Below are positions 41,214-51,810 of a stretch of 64,000 nt of DNA, one piece after another; the stretch's first letter is position 1, and every line of letters starts with the position of its first letter. Origin of the DNA: Pectinophora gossypiella (lineage: Eukaryota; Arthropoda; Insecta; Lepidoptera; Gelechiidae); contig NC_065417.1 in NCBI RefSeq assembly GCF_024362695.1, forward strand, positions 14,997,001 to 15,061,000, read 5' to 3'. The position numbers and the translations under genes were made by a program. Below the pieces are notes generated by a model. The model was not told the origin of the DNA. It worked only from the letters and a program-made list of their open reading frames with translations, and did no database searches.

Positions 41214-41498
41214 CACAAACCGTGCAAAGTCATCTGTTAACCCTAATTAAAACACTCATATCGAACTACACCACAACCGGCCAACAATAATAAGTCCGCA
41301 ACATAAATTCAGACAGAGGTTAGGGTCACGTGGCTCAATTAATAAATTAAGGGCCTAGTACGTTAACAGTGGAATATTCATTGCTGGCATAATACATGAT
41401 AAATGTAGCGAGAAATATGCATAGTCAGGCTTCAATTGTGAACAATGCGCCGAGGTAAGGCATGCGAGCCTTAGTCTTCCAGCTAGGGAGAAGAAATT
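41214..41498. other. No gene seen
   Basis: No recognised repeat; no frame of note. Confidence 0.35.
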
Positions 41499-41700
41499 TA
41501 TTTATTTATTTATTTTATATTTGGGAGACCAACAGCTCTTAACCACTATAGCAAAAAGAAAATCATACTTAAAAACTAAGTCAATAACAGGTTTCCACCT
41601 ATATAAAACAGTATAAAAATATTAAAACTTAAAACTTAAGCGCACTGCAAGGGTTAAGGACATGCACAGATGCCTAAGACAGTACAAAGACGCTGACTTA
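41499..41700 (-). mobile_element. Probable LINE 3' end with (AAAT)n tail
   Basis: Begins with four TTTA units (reversed AAAT tail), then TATTTGGGAGACCAACAGCT and A-rich sequence to GCGCACTGCAAGGGTTAAGG. Called from its form only. Confidence 0.35.
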
Positions 41701-41805
41701 AACAATAAAAATAACGCTACTATCTTAATATTAAAAACTATATAACAAAGTGAAACTACAGTAACGATGACAAAATAATTGAATAAATTTATATAATGCA
41801 ATTTT

Positions 41806-42185
41806 TTTTTTGACGTGACTTATTGTAGATTTGCCGCAGTTGGCATTAACTACTTGGCCGGACAAATGGGGAGCGCTGAAGGCTCTCACCCGGTACAACG
41901 TTTAAGACAACAGGCCTGAGGGTGCCCAGTTGGGCGCGAACCTCGGCTCAGGGCGTCGTCTGAGAGGAAAAATATTTGAAAGAATTAATCGACCCTAGCG
42001 GGTCGATAGCGATAAGCGCTGAATGAGGGAAATCGTCGACCACGCCGGCGGGGTCGGTATCGGGGACCTGAAGTGTTTGGTGTCGCGAGCTGATTGGCTG
42101 CCTCTATGGCTAGAGTAATCGGGTCGTCGGGATCGTATATTACGTCCTTCGGACGCCGATACTTTTCAGTACCGTCCTTAAGCGG
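41806..42185 (-). mobile_element. Family G retroposon, longest copy
   Basis: Reversed poly(A) end (TTTTTTTTGACGTGACTTAT), then GCCGCAGTTGGCATTAACTA, CAAATGGGGAGCGCTGAAGG, GCCCAGTTGGGCGCGAACCT, AAAGAATTAATCGACCCTAG, GCGATAAGCGCTGAATGAGG, and the 5' region TCGGGTCGTCGGGATCG...ACGTCCTTCGGACGCCGATA. No coding frame recognised; class uncertain. Confidence 0.65.
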
Positions 42186-42189
42186 TATA

Positions 42190-43256
42190 TAATGCAGGTT
42201 GCTTATAAAATATTATTAAAAAAAGGACGAGAGAGTTCGCGTCTTACCGACTCACAACCAGTGTTAAAGAGGTCAAGTTAAATTTTAATAAATATTAAAT
42301 AATGCATTTTACTGCAATATCTTAAACGTAACGACATGTTACTTACGAACAGGCAAGATTGTGTTCAAACACGAAACTAGCATAGCAGTACTGCTATGGC
42401 TTTTGATAACTTTTAAAATAAGTAAATGTAAGGACTAAGGAATGTTATTACATGAGTAAATGTAAAGCTTAGCCAACGTGCACTGGGGGCGTAATAATGG
42501 TGACTTTGTTTTTAACTACTTCAATTGCCTATTGTAGAATATATCTCTTCGTTATCACCTTGATTTACCACCATTTGAACCATTCTATCACATTATGATG
42601 GATATTATAAGGGGTGCAGGTATGCTATTGATGATTTGTAGCTCTAACCAAAAAATCCCTCAGAAGCACGATTGGGACTTTATGGTAGATATTTCTGTCT
42701 TATTGATGCTGTTATAAATAATACAATTACTGATTTTTTACCCATAATATTCATGGTTGGCAAGATCTCTGCTTTTCATTCTGACTTTTGTTTTCGGAAT
42801 TTATTCAGATTTTTGAGTCGGTTTTTAGTTTTACGTCAAAAATCCAATAAACTTTATATATACCATAAAAAAACAGTTACTTACAGAACAAAAATATCAA
42901 ACAAAACAAAAATAAAATTAAATAAAACTAAAATAAATAAACAAAACTCAAAATAAAATAAATTATTTACAATTAACACTTAACCTAAACCTTAATTAAA
43001 AAGCCCGCCTCTAATCGTAACTGTTGCAAATGTACTCATAATGCTGGCAGCGAAATGCGTTGCACCAGGAACGATTCTGAGCGGGGATCCGCACCACTAT
43101 TCCTGAGGCGCCGCCCCAACACGCAATTAAAGCTCCTGGCTTCAGCGCACCATACCCCACTCATCTCCACCGCGAAGACAATGAAGATATATGGCCCCTC
43201 AAGGGCTTTTACTTAGCCCGTTTTTCTAAAATTAATCTACTTCAGTATCCTGTCCA
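42190..43256. other. No gene; A-rich run at 42890-42965, GC-richer patch 43010-43200
   Basis: The 94-codon frame at 42672-42956 ends in A-rich low complexity. The 43010-43200 patch (GGCGCCGCCCCAACACGC) has no intact frame on either strand and may be an old transposon remnant. Confidence 0.4.
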
Positions 43257-43650
43257 TCAAATTCAAATTCAAAAATATCTTTGTTCAATAGGTAAGTAAC
43301 ATAGTTACACTTTGAATCGTCAATTTTACATAACGAACGTCTCATCCGCCTAAAACTACTGCAGCATCTCACAACCTGTATAGTCGGGGAAAAGAAGCTG
43401 CAAGAAAAACCTCGGCACAGGGCCCTAGACGTTCTTTAAAAAAAAAAAAAAAACATAAAATATTGGTATACAATTGAGTAATTTAGCTGCCTAATATCAG
43501 TTCTCAGACAGAATCCCATGCATTTATATCTTCTAAATAATCACTAACTTTATAATAACCTTTTTTGTAAAGTTTTTGTTTAACTACTGTCTTAAAACAG
43601 TTGAAAGGCAAATTCTGAATGTCAATGGGAATCTTATTGTATCGACTGGG
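43257..43650 (-). mobile_element. LINE family H, 3' end including C-terminal codons
   Basis: Reverse of 28420..28888: CAAATTCAAATTCAAAAATA tail, AACGAACGTCTCATCCGCC, GGCACAGGGCCCTAGACG, then coding AAACAGTTGAAAGGCAAATT. Breaks off at ATCTTATTGTATCG, where unrelated sequence begins. Confidence 0.7.
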
Positions 43651-43854
43651 GGACTACCTTACCGCGATCGCCTGCGGTCAACGAGCGTTCGTCTGCCTAT
43701 TGTATTGTCTAAGTTTTTATCCGATCCAGAACAATAAGAGATCATCCAACACTATGCTGACTATGTGGAGCACTGTGGGGTAGGTATTTAGGTGATGTGG
43801 GTTTTAAGGCATGTGAAAATGTTAGCGATAAATGTTACCTTTGTTTTCACTAGC

Positions 43855-44133
43855 ATAGTTGGCTCGACCATTATAGACGGCGATACGGCTCACCACTTAT
43901 CACATTGGTCTAAGGGTGGTATTAATAAACTAATCTCAGCTTCGAGACTGCCCTCACGATCATGTCAATCTTCTTCTATCGTGTGGATTGTGAGGTGAAT
44001 TAACAACCCCATCAACCCTGGTGTCAGGGTTATTACTGAGCCGCCATAGGCCCCTGACATTACTCGTGTAACGACTACGTACTTACACCAGTAAGTAATA
44101 ACCGGGACCAACATCTTAACGTGCCTTTCGAAG
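43855..44133. repeat. Family E 5' fragment (+) and SINE A 3' part (-)
   Basis: 43855-43915: GGCTCGACCATTATAGACGG, CGATACGGCTCACCACTTA. 43971-44133: CTTCTTCTATCGTGTGGATT, TGGTGTCAGGGTTATTACTG, AACATCTTAACGTGCC. Confidence 0.6.
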
Positions 44134-44224
44134 TACAGATCTTTTTAGTTTTTATCATGTCAATATGTCAGTTCTTATATAAAAACTAGGGACCTGAGCA
44201 TGATCTTGAAGGCAGTCTCAAAAA

Positions 44225-44614
44225 GCAAAAGTATGGAACGGAAATTAACTTAAAAAACACTATAAATTTCATGAATTTTCCGACAGGAATATCCACTTCA
44301 TATAAACTCAGAATCATGGTCTGAATCATTCCCCTCAGTATTCTTTACGTTGTCACTAACACCCATATTGTATGGCTACCGTATGTACTTGTACGGGGTA
44401 TGAGTGACATGGTAACGAAAACTAAGAGGGATGATTCAGCTAATTATTCTGCGTTAATATCAAGTGGAATTTTCCATCGCAAAAGTATAGAATTGAAAAT
44501 AATTAAAAAAAACACGATTTTGCGAGGGAAAATTCCACTTGAAATTAACTCAGAATCATGGTCTGAATCATCCCCCTGAGTGTTTGTTACGATGTCACTA
44601 ACGCCCTGTATAAT
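44225..44614. mobile_element. Two adjacent foldback family L copies
   Basis: 44225-44366 is a partial copy (ATCATGGTCTGAATCATTCC, GTCACTAACACCC). 44397-44614 is a fuller palindrome from GTATGAGTGACATGGTAACG to GATGTCACTAACGCCCTGTA, with TTAATATCAAGTGGAATTTT mirrored by AAAATTCCACTTGAAATTAA. Confidence 0.65.
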
Positions 44615-45677
44615 ATATGAATATATTTGCCCATATTTGACAACATAATTTCCAAGCAAACACTAATGAATAAATACGTGGAACAATCGTTTAGCGTTGA
44701 GAGGCTTAAGAAATTATTTTTCGGAAATGAAGCGCACAGACCAGATCTCTTCATTCGAGTGGCCGATGGATGGTGCTTGAGGATTCAGTCTTGACAAACA
44801 AAGTACGTTTCCATGGTTCAACTCTTAGTGTTCGGATTTGGTCGGATGTACGATGTGACGTGGATGCGGTATGTTAATTGTGAGTCAAACTCGCATTTAA
44901 TATCTTTGTGAATTTATAATATTTTTTTTTTGTTATGACAATGAAAACATAATAAAAGTCATTTTATCTCTAAAATAGATCTCCTTCAGCTAACCCTGCA
45001 TTATCGGAAATGTCATACGGTTTGGAAATCACGTAGTAATAAATCAATAGAGAACAAAAGTATTAATAATTATTAAATGTAACATTATTATACACCTTTA
45101 CAATAAAGAGTATTAAATACATTTTAACAAATATATATTTATATAAACAGAAATAAACGAGGCCCCTGATAGGTCAGCCAAGATCGAAAAGCGACAGTGA
45201 TAGTTATAAAAATGTATAACATTGACATAAGGTGACACGTAATCCCATAATAATTATGGGATTCTTCGACAGTGATAGCGATAAAATTATACGGGATTGG
45301 CATGTTACCTAACTACCATGGTTTGACGACCTTGGTAGTCGACTTCACAATCTTAATTAACAATGGTATCTATTTCTCCCAAGTAACAAATTGCCACCTT
45401 CACTATTTTCGTTAGTCCCGTATTCCACCAAATAAATTCGGTACAGCGCGTGGGCCTGGTGTTATCTTAGAAAGCAGATTGGAATGCACAGTGTAATACC
45501 GGAATTCCAATAATAAACATCGAATTACGTACCGTATTACTACCATGACGATCTTCAATATCGAGCACTGTTTGCTCAAATGTAGTTCAAATAATAGGAG
45601 ACAAAGCGATGATGTATTCTTTTAGTACTTAAATAAACGATTATTATTGTGAAAATAAAATGAAATTAATTTATACG
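44615..45677. other. No gene; perfect palindrome at 45241-45263
   Basis: AT-rich. The sequence AATCCCATAAT-A-ATTATGGGATT is a perfect 11-bp inverted repeat with a one-base centre. CGACAGTGATAG occurs at about 45190 and again at 45268. Confidence 0.4.
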
Positions 45678-45688
45678 ATTCATATCAT

Positions 45689-45979
45689 CATCGCCAGCCC
45701 ATTAACGTCCCCACTGCTGGGGCACGGGCCTTCCCTATAGATGGATAGGGAGATCAGGCCTTAAACCACCACGCGGGCCCAGTGCGGATTGGTGGTTATT
45801 AACGACTGCTAATGCAGCCGGGACCAACGGCTTAACGTGCCTTCCGAAGCACGGATGAACTCGAGATGAAAACTTTTTTTTTGTGGTCACCCATCCTATG
45901 ACCGGCCTTTGCGAAAGTTGCTTAACTTCAACAATCGCAGACCGAGCGCGTTTACCGCTGCGCCACCGAGCTCCTCCCT
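45689..45979 (-). mobile_element. SINE family C, full-length, with target duplication
   Basis: All modules are present, from reversed TGATGA tail to box A-like head (TTACCGCTGCGCCACCGAGC). Flanked by a perfect 11-bp duplication ATTCATATCAT (45678-45688 and 45980-45990). The 99-codon frame over it is spurious. Confidence 0.88.
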
Positions 45980-46107
45980 ATTCATATCATTATGAAGTAA
46001 ATGTTTATTCATATACAAAGTTCGTTACTACTATAAAAACCACACACGTCCAATACATCGGTTTCTCTATGTGTGGAATTCGCTTATGTCATAGAATAAT
46101 CAATAAT

Positions 46108-46493
46108 ACTCCGTATAGAACGGCAACTCTCCGCTCCCCACCAGCGTCTCCGCTAGGCTTACCTCAACCCCCTCGAATATAGTTTAGACTTGAATCGTAT
46201 GGTGTCAGACGTCACACACACAGAGACATGTGTACGATAATGTTAAAGTGTAGTGTCTGTGTAAAACGAGGATTTGTGTATGAAGTGTCCGGTGTATGCT
46301 TAAGTGTATGCACGAAGGAAAACATCATAAAGAAACTCACATTCCCCGAAAATGTGTTTCAAAATACCTATCCTGTATCGAGCCAGTTTTTCCACGCTCT
46401 TTGGAAGGTCAGCCAGGCAGACGCTTGTGTAAAAAAATCGGACCTGTCAAATCTTCAGGTTTTGTAAGCGGACCCTGTAAATACGGGATAACT
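46108..46493 (+). repeat. Family M fragment, spacer, SINE D 3' half
   Basis: 46108-46215 is family M (TATAGAACGGCAACTCTCCG, GGCTTACCTCAACCCCCTCG). 46309-46493 is family D (AAGGAAAACATCATAAAGAA, GGAAGGTCAGCCAGGCAGAC, GACCTGTCAAATCTTCAGG). Confidence 0.6.
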
Positions 46494-46495
46494 GT

Positions 46496-46800
46496 CCAAT
46501 AACCCGATTACTCTAGCCATAGAGACAACCAATCAGCTCGCGAGAACAAACGCTTCTCAACCCCGATACCGACCCCGCCGGCATGGCTGACGATTTCCGT
46601 CAATCAGCGCTTATTGTAATCGATTAATTCTTTCAAATATTATCCTCTCATACGACGCCCTGAACCGACGTTCACACCCACTGGCACCCCCAGGCCTGTT
46701 GTCTTAAATGTTGTATCGGGTGAGATTAGCGTTCCCCATTTGTCTGGCCAAATAGCTAATGCCATTTGCGGCAAATTTACAATAAGTCTCGTCAAAAAAT
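46496..46800 (+). mobile_element. Family G retroposon
   Basis: CCCGATTACTCTAGCCATAG, CATGGCTGACGATTTCCGTC, TTAATTCTTTCAAATATTAT, CCAGGCCTGTTGTCTTAAAT, GCGGCAAATTTACAATAAGT and poly(A) end. Confidence 0.65.
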
Positions 46801-47211
46801 AAGATAACTATAATTTTTAGTCCATAATAATAATTTCTCTGAGTATAAGATAAACTGTAAAAACCGATATTAAAATAATTAACATTCATAATTTGAGTTC
46901 ACAAATTTTACTGCCCTATGAATAAATATGCTTTTCAAGTTGTTTCATAATAACTTTCTAAGCAGATCACGTTGACCGTGATACAGATAGGCATCGATGA
47001 CTATAAAATTATTAATTTCCAAGACGTTATGGGTCCCATTATAAAATAAATAGTGGTATCGTGGACCGAGTGTTCTCCGACTTTATTGAATTATAACTTA
47101 GCGCGATCTTATTTGTCTTATACTACGATTTAGGCATTTTGACTTTTTGTAAATTGCAAACTAATTATGCTGCTAAAACGTTCTCAGTACTTTAAGATGA
47201 GTCACTTACTA
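46801..47211. other. No gene seen
   Basis: AT-rich; no recognised repeat. Confidence 0.4.
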
Positions 47212-47214
47212 TTA

Positions 47215-47401
47215 GAGACCCCCCACACTAGCGTCTTTCGAGCGTCGTCGTCGTGCCAGCGTGCGCGCGACGATCACGCGACGTTGACGCCGCGGTGACG
47301 CGCCGCCAGCGCTGGTTCGGCAGCCGAACGCCGAGCGTGCGCGGCGCTGGCGTCGCGTAGCCGTTGCTCCTGTCAATGCGCCCTGTCCTGTAGGGGGTCT
47401 C
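47215..47401. mobile_element. Very GC-rich MITE with TTA target duplication
   Basis: 187 bp, ends GAGACCCCCCACA and TGTAGGGGGTCTC (inverted), flanked by TTA on both sides (47212-47214, 47402-47404). A 3-bp TWA duplication is typical of PIF/Harbinger elements. The interior is dominated by CG dinucleotides (GCGTCGTCGTCGTGCC, GCGCGGCGCTGGCGTCGCG). The Arg-rich frames across it are composition artefacts. Confidence 0.65.
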
Positions 47402-48073
47402 TTACAATTACAATACAACACAACAATTTTACGTAAATACTTCTTTCTCTTCTTCTTAGCATGCCTATCCATAAATGGAGCTTGGCGATCAGCTCAAAGA
47501 TTGTTTGCCTATCCCTGGCCATATGAAATAGCCTGTCGCCACCTTCGTCCACTCCTAGACGTTGTCTAACCATGCCATGTTAGGTTTGTTATTTTCTATA
47601 TTTTTCAGTATTGTCAGGCGTTTATTTTGTTGTTAGTTCTCGTCAGAGTTCCGAAAATTACATTACTATCCGATCTCTAGGATGAGGTTAAAATACCTGA
47701 ATTTTAGTTACAATTATTACTACTTTCACACAGTCCCCATGAGCCACCCTCAGGCAATAGCTATAAGTATGTAATAATAATAATATGACAAACACCCAGT
47801 CCCAGACTAGTAGTAGACTTATTCTAGTTTTTTTTTTTTACTTTTATAAAACTCTATAAAATAATAAAAGATAAAAGCCAGTATCAAAACAAATAAATCC
47901 ACATATAAATGAGTACTAAGGAAGAGCTCGGCAGTCGATGCTTTGGTAGTAAAAAATTGAAATATAATAAATCAATTTGGAGGTTATATCCGTCGATCTG
48001 CGCCCGAACGGCTTCACGACTGACGGTTTAGGACGTGGCCACAGGCGCTTGTTAAAATAATAACATTAAAACA
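47402..48073. other. No gene; repeat-like stretch 47435-47580
   Basis: 47435-47580 (TTCTTCTTAGCATGCCTATC, TTCGTCCACTCCTAGACG) has the look of a decayed retroposon end. 47581-48073 is featureless. Confidence 0.35.
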
Positions 48074-48165
48074 TCTTCTTCTATCGTGTGGATTGTGAGG
48101 TGAATTACCAACCTCGTCAACCCTGGTGTCAGGGTTATTATTTAGCCGCCAAAGGCCCCTGACTG
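48074..48165 (-). repeat. SINE family A tail fragment
   Basis: CTTCTTCTATCGTGTGGATT, CAACCCTGGTGTCAGGGTTA, AGCCGCCAAAGGCCCCTGAC. Confidence 0.65.
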
Positions 48166-48197
48166 TTGCTGTTTATGTTATGTTATGTTTTAATGTG

Positions 48198-48487
48198 ACG
48201 GCCTCCGTGGTCCAGTGGTTGACCGTTGGGCTCAGGATCCGGAGGTCCCGGGTGATCCCTAGTTTGGCTAGGACATTACAGGCTAATCACCTGATTCTCC
48301 AAAAAGTAAGATGATCCGTGCTTCGGAAGGCACGTTACCCACGACTGGTCCCGGTCACAACTTACTGATGTAAGTTAGTAGTCGTTACATGAGCCATGTC
48401 AGGGACCTTTGGCGGCTCAATAGTACCCCTGACACCAGGGTTGATGAGGTTGGTGATTCACCATAACCCACACGATAGAAGAAGACT
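48198..48487 (+). mobile_element. SINE family A, near full-length
   Basis: tRNA-like head (GGCCTCCGTGGTCCAGTGGT, GGAGGTCCCGGGTGATCC), where part of box B is deleted, then central domain and tail CACACGATAGAAGAAGA. Lies head-to-tail opposite the 48074..48165 fragment. No clear target duplication. Confidence 0.8.
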
Positions 48488-49118
48488 TTTTCACTTCGTG
48501 GCCACCACATTTTATACTTTTTAAGGAAAATTAATTCCGGAATTCTGTTTAAATCAATCCAAGTCCAAAATTGTATACCTTAAACTAACTGTCCCTTTGA
48601 CCGAACCCTAACATTTCCTAAGCAGTGTCGTGTCGAACCGTCGATTCGTTTCGAGCGATATTCACTTATTTATTTACTCGATCATCAAATGGTGATTTAT
48701 GGGAGTTTATGGGAGTTTTGAGCAAACGAGAGGGCTGGTTGAAACGCCCTTCTAATACGTTGCTCTTTTTTTTAATAGGTATTTTAAAGGTGAAAGTTTG
48801 AAGACATTTAAGTAAACAAAGGAATTGATTAATGAGGATATGGGTGTGGCTCGTTAAAGGTAAAAGTTGTGGAACATTTTTCATAGGTATTTAGATAAGT
48901 ATTCTAATAGATTTGTTAACGTGACTTAAATAATTATCACATGACACTACGCAAGCTGCCGTTTGCCGAACGCTGGCAGGCACCAGAAATAAAATTTTAT
49001 TTATTTGAATTTGTAAAATTTAATTTACATATTTATTTATTTTTAATAATCTGTATTTTTATTTTGTAATTATGGATTTGTTAATTGTCCGAAATTCATT
49101 ATTTGAATTTGAATTTTC
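48488..49118. other. No gene seen
   Basis: AT-rich; a possible LINE H-like simple tail near 48990-49060. Confidence 0.35.
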
Positions 49119-49172
49119 TACTTGAACGGACCAATGGGAAGCGTTGAGGGCTCTCGCCCGAGACAAGATTTG
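49119..49172 (-). repeat. Family G scrap
   Basis: GAACGGACCAATGGGAAGCG and TTGAGGGCTCTCGCCCGAGA. Confidence 0.45.
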
Positions 49173-49262
49173 TGGTTTTTTTTTTCACTACCAATCCAGC
49201 ATATAAGATAAACAGTAAATAAAATTTAGCCCTTTTTTGGTGAATTGCGTTAGGTCGAAATA

Positions 49263-49405
49263 CAGGGGGTTAAAAAAGGCCACATCGTAGCAATTCATCT
49301 CAAAAGCAATATTACAATTTGACATTTGCGCATATAAAAGTAAGTGCGCAATGCAAACAAATGTCAAAATGGGAATTGCTTCGATGTGGCCTTTTTACCC
49401 CCCAG
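49263..49405. mobile_element. MITE-like element with inverted ends
   Basis: Left end CAGGGGGTTAAAAAAGGCCA...ATCGTAGCAATT, right end reversed CTGGGGGGTAAAAAGGCCAC...ATCGAAGCAATT; the interior TTGACATTTGCGCAT/TGCGCAATGC...TGTCAA continues the symmetry. 143 bp, non-coding. Confidence 0.6.
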
Positions 49406-49664
49406 ATCTCTGATTTGGTTTCGTGGTTCACATAAATATAAATTGCAAATAAATAAAATCCAGTAATTCTCTTTAAACAGACACAATAATAAATATTTAT
49501 GCCTTGTTGATGTAATCCACTGGAATCGTGTTCGTTTTAACACCTTATTTCTTGATTTAAGGAAGTTAAAACATAAGAACATAGACCTTAGTATATTTAG
49601 AACGTTCTTACATAAAAAATAATGACTTTTAAATTGACCATATTTTTTTTTATTTAAAAAAAAT
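49406..49664. other. No gene seen
   Basis: AT-rich, no recognised repeat. Confidence 0.35.
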
Positions 49665-49682
49665 ACAATTAGGTACTAATGT

Positions 49683-50026
49683 GGCCGTGGTAGCCCAGAT
49701 AGTAGAAAACTTGCCTCTCACTTTGAGGTCGCAGGTTCGAATCCAGTACAGGCCTAAACCAATGATTGTCGAATTTATTTTCGAATTCATGTTTGGATCA
49801 TAAATGATTATCACGTGCTCAGCGGTGAAGGAAAACATCGTAAGGAAACCCCCATTCCCAAGAAATGCATTTTTGGAGGTATGTGACCTATCCTGTATTG
49901 GGCTGGTTTTTCCTTCGCGGGTTGGAAGGTCAGACAGGCAGTCGCTTCAGTAAAATCTGGACCTGTCAAATCTTCAGTTAGGTAAGCGGACCTTGTAAAA
50001 AACGGGATACTGCCAGGGAGATGATG
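49683..50026 (+). mobile_element. SINE family D, full-length, with 18-bp target duplication
   Basis: Head GGCCGTGGTAGCCCAGATAG with box B GCAGGTTCGAATCC; tail GCCAGGGAGATGATG. The flanks ACAATTAGGTACTAATGT (49665-49682) and ACAATTAAGTACTAATGT (50027-50044) match at 17 of 18 positions. Confidence 0.9.
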
Positions 50027-50088
50027 ACAATTAAGTACTAATGTACTTACTAGGCAATCTAACACTCACAATTCGTTTTTTTTTTCAG

Positions 50089-50158
50089 GTGGGCATAGAC
50101 ACAACTCTCCAGAAAGCTACACTTGTAACCACACTTGGAATGTGCTCCGCTCAAAAAG
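50089..50158 (+). CDS. Candidate internal coding exon, unknown host gene
   Basis: A branch-point-like CTAAC (50059-50063), a run of ten T and CAG (50086-50088) precede 70 bases, followed by donor AAG|GTAATA. Read with two leading bases it encodes GHRHNSPESYTCNHTWNVLR then SK, without stops. The phase matches the next candidate exon (50253-50285). The zero-phase frame (VGIDTTLQKATLVTTLGMCS...) is also open but meets TAG right after splicing. Not recognised as any known family. Confidence 0.38.
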
Positions 50159-50252
50159 GTAATATCATATATTATAAGAAAAATCTACAACAAGTCATGT
50201 CAAAAAAACTTACATATACTTACATAATATACTTTTGTTTTCTTTGCTTCAG

Positions 50253-50285
50253 TTTAGCACAGACATTTCAATCTATAAATAAAGT
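50253..50285 (+). CDS. Candidate 33-nt exon continuing 50089..50158
   Basis: Acceptor TTTTCTTTGCTTCAG ends at 50252 and a strong donor GTAAGT begins at 50286. In the phase set by the preceding exon it adds S-LAQTFQSINK and leaves GT for the next codon. The intron between them is 94 nt. A micro-exon this size is plausible but could be chance. Confidence 0.28.
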
Positions 50286-50930
50286 GTAAGTATTTTTTTT
50301 TCGTGCAGTAGACCTAGTACTAATATAAATCGCTTTATGCAATTCAAATGTTACAATTATTTCCTTAAGCCATGTCTATAGACGTTTAACTCTATAAATG
50401 CATTCGTCATGCGCAATGTATAATTAGATCATCGACATTCCAAATCGATTCAGCAAACAAATCGAATCGACAGCAGCGATTCTTTTAATCGAGTAATATT
50501 TCCAGTATTCCGACCTCTAATTTATAAATGGTCACGATTTTGTGTTCAATAACATGTTTGTTAGTTATATTAACTTGTGTGTTTATTTAAATTGATAGCT
50601 CGTTGTATTTCGAATTAAGAACTGTACAAATGATTACGTATTATTTTTAAATTGAAAAAGAAAGAAAAAAAACATAAACAAACTTAAATATGAACAAGAA
50701 AAAACAAAATATTTTTAAAAGAAATAAAATAATTCGATATTCGAAAAAGAGTTGTTTTTAAAGTGTAAGTATTTTATAAATTCTATACTTAAAAATAATA
50801 AAACCTTTTGTATTTATTTAATTTTAAAATTAATTTATTAGTTATTCAAAAATATTTTAAATATCGAAGCATCTTACTTAAAGAAAATATAAAAAAGCGT
50901 TACCTACGTATATGCCTTCTCTTCATCCAG
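50286..50930. other. Possible intron; no repeat recognised
   Basis: Very AT-rich. It would be an intron if the exon model holds. Confidence 0.25.
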
Positions 50931-50952
50931 CCATTCGAAGCATAAATTATAA
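50931..50952 (+). CDS. Possible terminal exon of the same model (weak)
   Basis: TGCCTTCTCTTCATCCAG (ending 50930) is a good acceptor; in the carried phase the sequence reads V-HSKHKL and stop at 50950-50952, with AATAAA at 50958-50963. Only seven codons, so support is thin. Confidence 0.15.
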
Positions 50953-50963
50953 TCTGCAATAAA

Positions 50964-51319
50964 TTCGCACCTAACATCCAAGCTCACTCAAAGCGCACCC
51001 GCTCAATATATCACGATCTAGACTAAAATCAGAACTACATGACCTATAGCCATCAGCAACTCCTAAGATGGATAGTCCTGCGCTAATAAGCAAGTTGAAC
51101 CATGCATATCTCAAGAGCAATATTCCTCCATGTAAATATTAAAACATGAAAGTAAGTCTGTCTGTCTGTAACATTCTAACGCTTAAACAAATGAGGGACT
51201 ATCCAGGCTACATTCCCCAAAAATAATAAATATGGCGCTGTCGAAATTTAACGTGATAATTACCTATTTTCTCATTACTCGGGTACTTACATAATTATTT
51301 AAAAATACAATGTAATGGC
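50964..51319. other. No gene seen
   Basis: A family Q-like scrap lies at about 51040-51135 (CATCAGCAACTCCTAAGATG). Confidence 0.35.
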
Positions 51320-51810
51320 AGAAACATATATAAACGAATTGTTGATTGCAATATATCAATACACTCTACAAACCTCCTTCCCGAGCCTACATCTATAGAA
51401 AAAATTCATATAATGCTACAATAGAATTATATAATAAACTACCAGAAAATATAAAAGCTTTAAAATCTCCCGAGTTTAGAGGAGTTCTTACTAAATGGTT
51501 GAGGGAACACAGTGAACGAATACCTTACACATGACTTATAAATAATGTGTATGACTAAAAATGAAAATAATTCTAGATAATTAATATGATATAAATAAAT
51601 TGTAAGTAAATCTTTTGATGTAAGTAATTTAATTTTATATAATCCCACAATTAATTCAGATTGTTTTGACTACATTATGTTATGCATGCCCTCTGCTTAA
51701 TTTGCACACCTGAATACAGGTTGAATATACCTACTGTACTAGATTTAAGACCTTTAACAATGTATATCGAGCAAATAAATGTTTTTATTATTTATTATTA
51801 TTATTATTGA
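51320..51810 (+). mobile_element. LINE 3' end with (TTA)n tail
   Basis: The frame ending at 51534 gives NATIELYNKLPENIKALKSP then EFRGVLTKWLREHSERIPYT, the YNKLP..IK...F...L..WL pattern of jockey/CR1-type polymerase C-termini. A 3' UTR follows and ends AGCAAATAAATG with TTATTATTATTATT (to 51810). 5'-truncated. Confidence 0.55.

Noticed and set aside
42672..42956. 94-codon plus-strand frame
   Set aside because: The second half is A-rich low complexity (Lys/Asn/Thr); no splice or homology support.
45883..46182. 99-codon frame with VTHPMTGLCESC start (also 958..1170 and 41090..41290)
   Set aside because: The recurring peptide is the antisense of the 5S-like block of SINE C, not a gene family.
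47212..47472. Arg-rich 86-codon frame
   Set aside because: Produced by the CG-rich interior of a MITE with no stop codons for compositional reasons.
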